Shown here piece after piece: positions 8,396 through 16,182 of a DNA stretch of 61,835 nt. The DNA comes from Polaromonas sp. (lineage in GTDB: Bacteria; Pseudomonadota; Gammaproteobacteria; Burkholderiales; Burkholderiaceae_C), in contig JANXTM010000234.1 of the NCBI GenBank assembly GCA_025352405.1, positions 1-61,835 on the forward strand, in the 5' to 3' direction. The translations under genes were made by a program, and so were the position numbers. Under the pieces are notes generated by a model. It was given only the letters and a program-made list of their open reading frames with translations, was not told where the DNA came from and made no database searches. The number at the start of each line of letters is the position of its first letter. Position 1 is the stretch's first letter.

Positions 8396-9811
8396 TTGGC
8401 TTCATCAACCCTGCTCGTACCGACGGAACTTCTTTTGACTACCACCTCTGCTTTGCCTCATGCCGCTTCAACCCCTCTACGTATCGCTGTCATAGGCGGT
8501 GGCCCGGCCGGCCTGATGGCGGCCGAGGTGTTGTCCAGTGCGGGCGCGGCCGTGTCGGTGCAGGTCTATGACGCCATGCCTTCGGTAGGGCGCAAGTTTT
8601 TGCTGGCGGGCAAGGGCGGGCTCAACCTCACGCATTCAGAGCCTGCCGAGCCGTTCATGTCGCGGTACGGCGAACGCCGCGCGCATGTTGAGCCGCTACT
8701 GGCCACTTTTGGTGCGCCCCAGCTGCGCGCCTGGGCCGAGGCGCTGGGCGTTGAAACCTTTGTGGGCAGCACCGGCCGGGTGTTTCCCAAAGACATGAAA
8801 GCCGCGCCGCTCCTCAGGGCGTGGTTGCACCGCCTGCGCGGCTCCGGTGTGCAGTTTTTCATGCGACATCGCTGGCTGGGTTGGTCGGATCAAGGCTTGT
8901 TGACGTTTTCAAGCCCGGCGGGCGAGGTACTTGTGCAGGCTGACGCTGTGGTGCTGGCGTTGGGCGGCGGCAGCTGGGCGCGTCTGGGCTCCGACGGTGC
9001 CTGGGTGGCGCTGCTGGAGGCACGCGGGGTAAGCGTGGCGCCACTTCAACCTTCGAACTGCGGCTTTGACGTTGCCACAACCCGGCCAGGTGCGCCGTCT
9101 TTAGAAACACGCCGCGAGTTTTTAAAAGAACTTGTTGGCGGGAGCGAGCCCCAAAAGCCGGGCTGGACGGCGCATTTCAGCAGCCGTTTCGCCGGTCAGC
9201 CCTTCAAGTCAGTCGGCCTCAGTTTCACCGATTCACAAGGCCGCAGCTTCAAACGCGTCGGTGAATTCATCGCGACCGCGACCGGTGTGGAAGGCAGCCT
9301 GATTTACGCGGCGTCCGGCTTGCTGCGGGGCGAGATATCAAACGAAGGCAACGCCACTTTGCTGCTTGACCTGCTGCCGCACAAATCGCTTGAAGAGGTG
9401 CTGGTCGAAGTGCGCCACCCGCGCGGCTCACGCTCGCTGTCAAGCCACCTTAAAAGCCGCCTGAGCCTGGACGGTATCAAGGCCGCCATACTGCACGAAA
9501 TGCTTGGCAAGGAAGCCATCAACGACCCGGTCAAACTCGCGCACGCTATCAAGGCACTGCCCTTGACGCTGGCAGCTACTCGCCCGATTGACGAGGCCAT
9601 CAGCAGCGCAGGCGGCGTGCCATTTGAAGCACTCAACGCCCAGCTGCAGCTGGCGTTGCCGAAAGGCAGCCCGGAACAGGCCGTGTTTTGTGCCGGTGAA
9701 ATGCTCGACTGGGAGGCTCCGACCGGTGGCTACCTGCTGACGGCCTGTTTTGCCAGCGGGCGTGCTGCAGGGCAGGGCGTTGTTAGTCATTTTGGCCTTT
9801 TGGTCAGGTAA
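8396..9811 (+). CDS. NAD(P)/FAD-dependent oxidoreductase, HI0933-like / TIGR03862 type
   Basis: Flavoprotein of up to 471 residues. The FAD-binding Rossmann motif VIGGGPAGLMAAEVL lies near residue 33. It is followed by KFLLAGKGGLNLTHS and VVLALGGGSWARLGSDG, characteristic of the HI0933 family (aminoacetone-oxidase-like proteins), and by the C-terminal CAGEMLDWEAPTGGYLLTACFASGRAAG block that closes the FAD site. No ATG fits the N-terminus. Both TTG at 8396 and TTG at 8435 are in frame, and the shorter form may be the real one. The substrate is unknown. The last codons and the stop lie inside a family B repeat. Confidence 0.85.
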   Translation: MASSTLLVPTELLLTTTSALPHAASTPLRIAVIGGGPAGLMAAEVLSSAGAAVSVQVYDAMPSVGRKFLLAGKGGLNLTHSEPAEPFMSRYGERRAHVEPLLATFGAPQLRAWAEALGVETFVGSTGRVFPKDMKAAPLLRAWLHRLRGSGVQFFMRHRWLGWSDQGLLTFSSPAGEVLVQADAVVLALGGGSWARLGSDGAWVALLEARGVSVAPLQPSNCGFDVATTRPGAPSLETRREFLKELVGGSEPQKPGWTAHFSSRFAGQPFKSVGLSFTDSQGRSFKRVGEFIATATGVEGSLIYAASGLLRGEISNEGNATLLLDLLPHKSLEEVLVEVRHPRGSRSLSSHLKSRLSLDGIKAAILHEMLGKEAINDPVKLAHAIKALPLTLAATRPIDEAISSAGGVPFEALNAQLQLALPKGSPEQAVFCAGEMLDWEAPTGGYLLTACFASGRAAGQGVVSHFGLLVR

Positions 9812-9842
9812 TACGGGCGCCATACGCTATTGATTTACTAGC
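9794..9842 (+). repeat. Family B repeat covering the flavoprotein stop codon
   Basis: Ungapped alignment to the dnaX copy gives 37 of 49 identical bases. The palindrome GCTATTGATTTACTAGC is at 9826-9842. The TAA stop of the flavoprotein gene (9809-9811) lies within the repeat, so its insertion probably reshaped the C-terminus (GLLVR). Confidence 0.8.
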
Positions 9843-9880
9843 ATTTCTTTACGCCGCTTATTTTTTAAAGAGAGTTCACC

Positions 9881-10162
9881 ATGATCGTCCGCTTCTGCAT
9901 TGACCCGATTGAGCAAGGCCAGTACGACTACCGGGTCACCAATGAAGGCGAAAACCTGTACGACGATTCTGGTCTGGACAGCATCGAGGCCTGTATCGTC
10001 GCCGCCACCGAGGGGCTGGGGCAGGACGCCATCGGGGCTGAAGTTGCTTACAAGGGCATCATTAGCGGCACCTATGCGCTGGCGTCCCTGGCTCTGGCAT
10101 CCGCGCAAATTGCGCAACATGCGCTGCAGACAACCGAGGCGATTGAAGAGGCCAGCCAATAG
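9881..10162 (+). CDS. Small acidic protein of unknown function
   Basis: Protein of 93 residues beginning MIVRFCIDPIEQGQYDYRV. It has an acidic N-terminal half and an Ala/Ile-rich amphipathic C-terminal half (ALASLALASAQIAQHALQ), but no recognised motif. AAAGAGAG lies about 8 nt upstream of the ATG and can serve as ribosome binding site. Codon use looks like that of its neighbours. It is flanked by the flavoprotein gene and a sensor kinase, neither suggesting a role. Confidence 0.6.
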   Translation: MIVRFCIDPIEQGQYDYRVTNEGENLYDDSGLDSIEACIVAATEGLGQDAIGAEVAYKGIISGTYALASLALASAQIAQHALQTTEAIEEASQ

Positions 10163-10314
10163 TCTGCCCGGCATGTAGTCCCGGGCCGCAAACTGCATGG
10201 TGGGGTACCGATAAGCGCATTTATGGCGTTGCGCAGTTGGGCATCGCAGCCTACTATCGTGCCGAAGCAGCCGACGTGGGTTTTTGAATCAATCACGGTG
10301 ATTTGATTCGTTCC

Positions 10315-12561
10315 ATGCCTTGCGAGCTAGACGAAAGCGGGCAGGGCGACTTGAAACCAAAACGAAGTATTTCCATACGATCCCACTTGGTTTGGCTGGT
10401 GATGGCCTGTTTGTTACCCGCCCTGGTCGCGATCGTTATGGTTTTGCACTACGAGTACTTGCGGGCACGCTCTGAATTTATCCGGGAAACGCTTTCAACC
10501 GCGCTGTTACTCAGGCATGGCGTGGACGAAATCTTTGCACGCACCGAGGCCTCACTGCAGGCGCTGGCGACATCGCCTCACCTCAAAAGCCAGGACTATG
10601 CGGCGTTTCATCAACAGGCGCAAACGCTGGTACGCGGCAACAAGTCCGGCCATATCCTGTTGATTGGAGCCAGCGGGCAAGTTGTCATGGACTCGGAAAA
10701 GTCTTTTGAGCAGCAGCAACCCAAAGCCATCAACCAGGCGCAACTTGAGCGAGTTCTGCGACTGGGCTACCCGGATATCTCCGAGATATTTACCGCCCCG
10801 CAGGCGGGCAAACCTTTGGTCAATGTCGCTGTACCGGTATATGGCGCCGGGTTTGGCGGTGTCATTACTCACGCGCTTGTGGGGCAAATTCCGGTAGAAC
10901 AGTTTCAGAAGTTCTTGCTCGAAAATCCGCTGCCGACTAAACAGACAACATCAATTTTTGACGGCGCTGGCACTGTCGCCGCAGCCACTGGAAGTTCTGG
11001 AAAATTTGCTGGTCAGAACGTCAATGCCGATTTGTTCAGGGCGCTGCAAAAGGCCGACCATGGTTCACTGGAACTGGTCAACCTGGCCGGCACGCCAATG
11101 TTGGGCGTGTTTAGCCGTTCGCCAACATCGCGCTGGGGTGTGACCATTGGCATACCGCGCGCTGCCTTTGCGGACGACTTCTGGCGTTCGTTCTGGCTGC
11201 TCGCTGGTGGCGCTGCGCTGTTGCTGGCCAGCAGCCTGGCGTTGGCCTGGACGCTGGGCGGGCGAATCGCTCACACCATATGCGCGCTGTTGGAGCCGGC
11301 CAAGGAACTGGGCCATGGTCGGACTGTGGTGGTGCCAGAGCTGCCGATTCGCGAGGTAGAAGAAGTAGGCCGGGCAATTACCAAGGCATCGGCCATGCTG
11401 GTCGATGCCCGCCAGACGCTGGCCACCACCGACGCGCGTTTGCGCAGTATTCTGGATGCAGCCCAGGATGCCATCATCACGGTAGATGAAAACCTGGTGA
11501 TTGTGATGTTCAACCAGGCCGCAGTGACAATGTTTGCCTGCCCGGCACCTGATGCGATGGGATCTGCGATCGGGCGTTTCATTCCCGAGCCCTTTTATTT
11601 TCCAGTTGAGGCCATGCAGCCGCAGGACGCCGATGACGCCAAGGCTTCAAGCCAAGACCGTACGAAAAATGCTTTGCATGTGGGCAGCGACCGAATCGCC
11701 AAAGGCGTGCGCACAAACGCGTATGAATTCCCGGTCGAAATTTCATATTCAAGCGTGTTTGAGTCGGGCACCGCGTTTTATACCCTGATTGTTCGGGACA
11801 TCACTCACCGCGTACTGGCCCAGGAGGCACTGGTGCGCAGCAACATTGATTTGCAGCATTTTGCTTTTGTGGCGTCTCATGACCTGAAAACCCCGCTGCG
11901 CTCTATCAGCGGGTTTGTGCAGTTGCTGGAGCGCAACTACGCTGACAAGCTCGACCAGAAAGGGTTACACCTGATTCAGCGCACCGGCGCTGCCGCTCAG
12001 CGGCTTGAGCAACTGACCGAAGACCTGCTGGCCTATGCACGGGTGAGTTGCGATGTCAGACCTTCCTTGCCAGTGGATTGCCAGCAGGTGGCGAATGAGC
12101 TGTTGTGCCTGCTGGAAGCGGCGATTATCGACTCTGGCGGTCTCGTCGAGGTGGTTGGGGCGCTACCCGTTGTGATGGGCGACCGGACCCAGCTGTTGCA
12201 GCTTTTTTTGAACTTGGTGGGCAATGGCCTTAAGTACTGCCGCGGCAGAACGCCGGTGGTTCGCCTGTCTGCCCAGCGCCGTGACCACGACTGGGTGTTC
12301 TCAGTGGCCGACAACGGTATCGGCATTGATGCCCAGCACCAGGAGAAGGTTTTTGAGGTCTTCAAGCGCCTGCATACCCAGCAGGAGTTTCCTGGCACCG
12401 GAATTGGCCTGGCTGTTTGCCGCCGCATTGTTGAAGGCCGCGGCGGAAAAATCTGGTTCACTTCAACCCTCGGTGAGGGTACGACCTTTTATTTCAGTCT
12501 ACCTGACGCCCCGAATGCCGCGCATACGTCCCAACTCACGTCAGAAAGGCCACCAACATGA
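10315..12561 (+). CDS. Membrane sensor histidine kinase with Cache-like and PAS domains
   Basis: Protein of about 748 residues. TM1 lies at about 23-47. A periplasmic sensor region of about 240 residues follows, probably dCache (VAVPVYGAGFGGVITHALVGQ), with TM2 at about 292-316. A short linker leads to a PAS domain starting near 376 (LRSILDAAQDAIITVDE). The HisKA dimerisation helix has phospho-acceptor His near 522 in FVASHDLKTPLRS. The HATPase domain shows LFLNLVGNGLKYC, VADNGIGID and GTGIGLAVCRRIVEGRGG. An alternative TTG start lies at 10303. The stop overlaps the response regulator start (ATGA), so the two form a translationally coupled pair. The signal sensed cannot be read from sequence. 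Confidence 0.9.
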   Translation: MPCELDESGQGDLKPKRSISIRSHLVWLVMACLLPALVAIVMVLHYEYLRARSEFIRETLSTALLLRHGVDEIFARTEASLQALATSPHLKSQDYAAFHQQAQTLVRGNKSGHILLIGASGQVVMDSEKSFEQQQPKAINQAQLERVLRLGYPDISEIFTAPQAGKPLVNVAVPVYGAGFGGVITHALVGQIPVEQFQKFLLENPLPTKQTTSIFDGAGTVAAATGSSGKFAGQNVNADLFRALQKADHGSLELVNLAGTPMLGVFSRSPTSRWGVTIGIPRAAFADDFWRSFWLLAGGAALLLASSLALAWTLGGRIAHTICALLEPAKELGHGRTVVVPELPIREVEEVGRAITKASAMLVDARQTLATTDARLRSILDAAQDAIITVDENLVIVMFNQAAVTMFACPAPDAMGSAIGRFIPEPFYFPVEAMQPQDADDAKASSQDRTKNALHVGSDRIAKGVRTNAYEFPVEISYSSVFESGTAFYTLIVRDITHRVLAQEALVRSNIDLQHFAFVASHDLKTPLRSISGFVQLLERNYADKLDQKGLHLIQRTGAAAQRLEQLTEDLLAYARVSCDVRPSLPVDCQQVANELLCLLEAAIIDSGGLVEVVGALPVVMGDRTQLLQLFLNLVGNGLKYCRGRTPVVRLSAQRRDHDWVFSVADNGIGIDAQHQEKVFEVFKRLHTQQEFPGTGIGLAVCRRIVEGRGGKIWFTSTLGEGTTFYFSLPDAPNAAHTSQLTSERPPT

Positions 12562-13013
12562 AGCTCAGCCCCATCACAGACAGCCGGATTGCCGAAATTT
12601 TGCTGGTTGAAGACAACGAGGATGATGTTTTTCTAACCCGTGAAGCCTTTGATGCCGCCGGTCTGAAAGTCAATTTGCACCATGTTGATAACGGCAAAAA
12701 ATGTCTGGAGTTTTTACGCAAGCAGGGTATTTATGCCGACGTTCCCACAGTGGACCTGGTCTTGCTGGACATGCACATGCCGGTGATGGACGGCCACCAG
12801 GTGCTGAGCGAAATTGTCAAGGACGAATATCTGCAGCATCTGCCGGTGGTGGTGTTGACAACGTCTTACGAAGCCGCTGACATTCACAAGATGTACAAGC
12901 TGCGTTGCAATTCCTTCATCACCAAGCCAGTTGATTTTGAGAGCTTCGTCAAAGTTATTGCCCAGATGACGGGCTACTGGCTGACGGTGGTGGTGATGCC
13001 GGGAAAAAATTGA
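12558..13013 (+). CDS. Single-domain response regulator (Rcp1-like)
   Basis: Receiver-only protein of 151 residues. EILLVEDNEDDVFLTREAF carries the acidic pocket, LLDMHMPVMDG contains the phospho-acceptor Asp71, VVLTTS supplies the switch Thr/Ser, and SFITKPVD supplies the conserved Lys. There is no output domain, as in Rcp1-type regulators that pair with PAS/phytochrome-like kinases. Overlap of 4 nt with the upstream kinase gene makes that kinase its likely phosphodonor. The downstream target is unknown. Confidence 0.92.
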   Translation: MKLSPITDSRIAEILLVEDNEDDVFLTREAFDAAGLKVNLHHVDNGKKCLEFLRKQGIYADVPTVDLVLLDMHMPVMDGHQVLSEIVKDEYLQHLPVVVLTTSYEAADIHKMYKLRCNSFITKPVDFESFVKVIAQMTGYWLTVVVMPGKN

Positions 13014-13076
13014 GCACCACAAAAATTTGCAGGGATGGATGACCCGTTTCACCAGGCTTCAGCAGATTTCAGCGTT

Positions 13077-14555
13077 TTATTTCTTTGCCGATGAATACAA
13101 ATCAAAGGCACCCGATTGCATCTCCAGCTTCAACCGGGCGTTGAGTTCTGGCGGCAATATAGTCACTTGCGGTTTGGTCAGGGCTAAAAAGGCACCGCCC
13201 TGGTCAAGGCGTTTGGCAAGCTCGTCAAACTCAGCTACCCGCTGGGCTTTGCCCTCGCTGTAAAACGAGGCCGAATACGGCCTGTCACTGACAAACAACA
13301 GGGGCCAGCCTGCGGTGTTGCGCACGCGGTATTCGGCGACCACGGTTTTGGCTGTTTTCCAGCTGTCGTTGCGCGCCTCCCTGACCAAATAGCTACATAC
13401 CAGCAATGCGATGGTGGTGACACCTGCGGCCAAAACCGTGTCTACCTTGCGTACCCTCACATCGCCCGCCAGCCAGTGCGCCGTGAGCATGGCCACGGCT
13501 GGCAGTGCGGGCAGCACATAGGTCCACAGGATATTGCCCGATGCGGTAAAGAACAGGCATGGTGTGATGCTCCACGCCAGCAGGTAAATATTCCAGCTAC
13601 GTTTTGCGGTCCTGGCTGTGGCTGCCAGGGCAGCGCTGGCTGGCAAGCCTGCTTTGAGTCGGGCAGCCTTGCGGCCAATGGCCAAAAACGGCAGCATGAT
13701 GGTCCAGGGCATGCAGGCGGCCAGCGCCAGCAGCCAGATCGCGCCGCGCTGGGTAGCATGGGCCGAGCCGTAGCGGTCGCCCGTCCAGCCAGCCACGGTG
13801 AAGCGTTGCCAGTGTTCGCCGATGAAGAAGTAATCAAGAAAGCCCGGCGTACGGATTTCGGCCATCCAGTACCAGGGCACCGCCATGGCCAGTGCCAGCA
13901 GCGTACCTTTGATCCACGGAATGCGCTTCCAGGTTTGCACCACGTTGCCGGTCAGCAGTGCCCACAGCACGATGGGCGTGCCCGCCAGGATCAAGGCGAT
14001 TGGGCCTTTGGCGAGCATGCCAATGCCAAGGCCAACGAACAACAGCCACTCCTCTTTGGGGCGTGGCGTGTCGGCACTTTCAAACTTCGCCCAGAAGCCG
14101 CGCATGGCCAGTGTGGTGCCGAGCGCCAGCGCCATATCGGTCATCACCGCGGCGGCAGCCACAAAGTACAGCATGGTGCCGCAGAGCAGGGCAATGGTCA
14201 GCAGGGCTTCGCGTTTTGACTTGCGGCCAGCCCAGTCCCACACCAGCCAGGCAATCACCAGAGCCAGCAAAAAATGCGGCAGGCGCGCTGCAAATTCATT
14301 GACCCCAAAGAGCTTGATGCTGGCCGCCGTGACCCAGTTCGACAACGGTGGCTTGGCCCAGAAGGGCACGCCGTATTCGTACCAGGGCGTGACCCAGTCG
14401 CCCAGCTCGGCCATTTTGCGGGCGACCTCTGCGTAGCGTGCCTCGGTCGTGTCGGTGAGCGGGTACAGACCCATGGTTGCCAGTCGCAAGAGCACCACGA
14501 TGGCGAGAATCCACTTCAGCATCTGGCTGCCAGAGGTGTCGGTTTTAAGGATCAT
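13077..14555 (-). CDS. ArnT-like lipid-linked sugar glycosyltransferase (GT83/PMT superfamily)
   Basis: Integral membrane protein of 492 residues with about 11-12 predicted TM segments. The N-terminus carries the GT-C acidic loop DTTEARYAEVARKM followed by GVPFWAKPPLSNW, the ArnT/PMT hallmark. Such enzymes move a sugar from undecaprenyl phosphate to lipid A or another acceptor at the periplasmic face. It is the last gene of a three-gene minus-strand operon after a GtrA-like flippase and an ArnC-like polyprenyl-phosphate glycosyltransferase, a 3-nt gap separating it from the latter. Without UgdH or ArnA nearby, the sugar need not be aminoarabinose. Confidence 0.85.
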   Translation of the reverse strand: MILKTDTSGSQMLKWILAIVVLLRLATMGLYPLTDTTEARYAEVARKMAELGDWVTPWYEYGVPFWAKPPLSNWVTAASIKLFGVNEFAARLPHFLLALVIAWLVWDWAGRKSKREALLTIALLCGTMLYFVAAAAVMTDMALALGTTLAMRGFWAKFESADTPRPKEEWLLFVGLGIGMLAKGPIALILAGTPIVLWALLTGNVVQTWKRIPWIKGTLLALAMAVPWYWMAEIRTPGFLDYFFIGEHWQRFTVAGWTGDRYGSAHATQRGAIWLLALAACMPWTIMLPFLAIGRKAARLKAGLPASAALAATARTAKRSWNIYLLAWSITPCLFFTASGNILWTYVLPALPAVAMLTAHWLAGDVRVRKVDTVLAAGVTTIALLVCSYLVREARNDSWKTAKTVVAEYRVRNTAGWPLLFVSDRPYSASFYSEGKAQRVAEFDELAKRLDQGGAFLALTKPQVTILPPELNARLKLEMQSGAFDLYSSAKK

Positions 14556-14558
14556 GGC

Positions 14559-15575
14559 TTAAGTTTGGGAAGGCTGCGCAGCCGAATCGAGCGTAGCGGG
14601 CTTGACTTCATCGAGCAGATACAGTGGCCTGCGTTTGCTCTCCATGAACAGACGCCCGAGATACTCGCCAATGATGCCCATGGCCATCAGTTGCAGCCCA
14701 CCCATCAGCAAAATCACGACAATCAGCGTCGGAAAACCCTTGACCGACTCGCCAATCGTGAGTGTTTTAACCATGAACATCAGCGCGTAAATAAAGGCCC
14801 CGAATGCCGTCAAAAAACCGGCGTAGCTAGCCAGCCGCAGCGGCACGACTGAAAAGCCGGTGATGCCCTCAATCGCAAAGTTGAGCAGCTTGAGGTAGGG
14901 CCATTTTGTCTCACCAGCAGCGCGGGCATGGCGGTCGTATTCAAGGGTGACTTGCGCGTAGCCGATCCAGGCAAACAGGCCCTTCATGAAGCGGTTGCGC
15001 TCGGGCAACTGGTTCAAGGCGGCCACTGCGCGGCGGCTCAGCAGCCTGAAGTCGCCCACGTCGGTCGGAATCGGCACCTCGGACAAACCATTGATGACCC
15101 GGTAAAACCAGTGTGCCGAGGCCTTTTTAAACCAGGTCTCGCCCTGGCGGCTGCGCCGTTTCATGTTCACCACGTCGGCGCCTTGCGACCAAGCCTTGAG
15201 CATGTTGGGGATCAGTTCGGGCGGGTCTTGCAAGTCGGCATCAATCACCACCACGGCCTGGCCACGCGCCAGCCGCAGGCCGGCGCTCATGGCGGCTTCC
15301 TTGCCGAAGTTGCGGCTCAGCGACGCGAAACCCACGGCCGGGTTGGCCAATTGCATGTCCTTAAGCATGCCCAGTGTGCCGTCCTTGCTCCCGTCATTGA
15401 CGTACACCACTTCCCAGCCGCCCTCCATGCCTGCCAACGCAGCCACCAGGCGGGCGTGAAAGATGGGCAGTACTTCTTCTTCATTGAAGCAGGGCACCAC
15501 CACCGACAGCACGCAGGCAGGCATCGGCAGATGCGCCAGATGGGACGTGTCAGAAGTTTCAATGTCCAGAGTCAT
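14559..15575 (-). CDS. Polyprenyl-phosphate glycosyltransferase (GT2, ArnC/DPM1-like)
   Basis: Protein of 338 residues that attaches a nucleotide-activated sugar to undecaprenyl phosphate at the cytoplasmic face. The GT2 fold starts with LSVVVPCFNEEEVLP. The metal-binding motif is VVVIDADLQDPPELI and the acceptor region is GDFRLLSRRAVAALNQLPERNRFMKGL. Two TM helices close the protein (IYALMFMVKTL and LIVVILLMGGLQLMAMGIIGEYLGR). The start at 15575 (MTLDIETSD) is preferred because it gives a 4-nt ATGA overlap with the upstream gtrA-like gene. An in-frame ATG at 15590 is also possible. Confidence 0.88.
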   Translation of the reverse strand: MTLDIETSDTSHLAHLPMPACVLSVVVPCFNEEEVLPIFHARLVAALAGMEGGWEVVYVNDGSKDGTLGMLKDMQLANPAVGFASLSRNFGKEAAMSAGLRLARGQAVVVIDADLQDPPELIPNMLKAWSQGADVVNMKRRSRQGETWFKKASAHWFYRVINGLSEVPIPTDVGDFRLLSRRAVAALNQLPERNRFMKGLFAWIGYAQVTLEYDRHARAAGETKWPYLKLLNFAIEGITGFSVVPLRLASYAGFLTAFGAFIYALMFMVKTLTIGESVKGFPTLIVVILLMGGLQLMAMGIIGEYLGRLFMESKRRPLYLLDEVKPATLDSAAQPSQT

Positions 15576-15940
15576 CGGGCAAAAGTCCATGAGCGGTTAA
15601 GACGAAAGGTCAAGCCAAGTACCAGCACCGTTGCCAGCGCTTGCGCCACCAGATAATGCCAGCCCAGCCAGTGCACGCCGCCCCACACCAGCGCGCCATT
15701 TAATGCCGCACCAGCAGCGGCAATCAGCATGAAGCGCGGCAGCGCCCGCTGGTGGGAGGCGGTGCTGGATGTGAAGGTAACAGATCGGTTGATGGCGTAG
15801 GCGGCGACAGCGCCACACAGTGCGCCCAAAACTGCCGCTGGTGCTGCAGGCACGCCGACGAGCTCGACGAGGGTCAGCAATACAGCGTAGTGCACCACCG
15901 TCGCCATGCCGCCAGCTAGGAAGTAACGTAGAAAGAGCAT
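15572..15940 (-). CDS. GtrA-like membrane protein (putative polyprenyl-phosphate-sugar flippase)
   Basis: Small membrane protein of 122 residues with four predicted TM helices, matching the GtrA family. It starts MLFLRYFLAGGMATVVHYAVLL and has the typical AYAINRSVTFTS loop between TM2 and TM3 and a C-terminal FRLNRSWTF motif. The reading frame stays open upstream to 16189, but that stretch overlaps the SRP RNA gene and lacks GtrA features, so the ATG at 15940 is chosen. It is probably co-transcribed with the GT2 and ArnT-like genes. Confidence 0.82.
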   Translation of the reverse strand: MLFLRYFLAGGMATVVHYAVLLTLVELVGVPAAPAAVLGALCGAVAAYAINRSVTFTSSTASHQRALPRFMLIAAAGAALNGALVWGGVHWLGWHYLVAQALATVLVLGLTFRLNRSWTFAR

Positions 15941-15973
15941 TGAACGATGTGGGCGCAGTGCCCAAAATGAAAG

Positions 15974-16071
15974 GTGACGAGCCTTGACCCCGGCACTGGC
16001 TTTACAGTTAGGGCTGCTTGGTTCCCCATCTGACCCGGTTGGCCGCTCCACCATGCGGGAAGGCTCGTCAT
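15974..16071 (-). ncRNA. ffs: Signal recognition particle RNA (small bacterial SRP, 4.5S type)
   Basis: RNA of about 98 nt on the minus strand. The outer ends TGACGAGCCTT and AAGGCTCGTCA pair perfectly over 11 bp. The apical part reads GGGTCAGATGGGGAACCAAG followed by CAGCC. This is the conserved SRP54/Ffh-binding helix: TCAG on one side of the symmetric loop, a GGAA tetraloop closed by TGG/CCA, and AGCAGCC on the other side. It lies between the gtrA-like start and dnaX, divergent from dnaX. A TACAAT box sits 5-6 nt upstream of the 5' end. Confidence 0.9.
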
Positions 16072-16076
16072 CACGG

Positions 16077-16082
16077 ATTGTA
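16077..16082 (-). promoter_or_regulatory. Probable -10 box of the SRP RNA gene
   Basis: TACAAT on the minus strand ends about 6 nt before the first base of the predicted SRP RNA helix, as expected for a sigma-70 -10 element. A good -35 hexamer at 16-18 nt spacing is not obvious. Confidence 0.5.
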
Positions 16083-16182
16083 AGGGACGCGGCAATGCCC
16101 TGATTCCAAACCCTCAACGTATAGGGTCTTCCCGTCGGCTGCGAGGGCAGCTGACGGTGCCGGGTCACTCTAGAATGAGTGC

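Noticed and set aside
13380-13410. AATAGCTACATACC inside the ArnT-like gene as a family B copy
   Set aside because: One arm only and no extended similarity.
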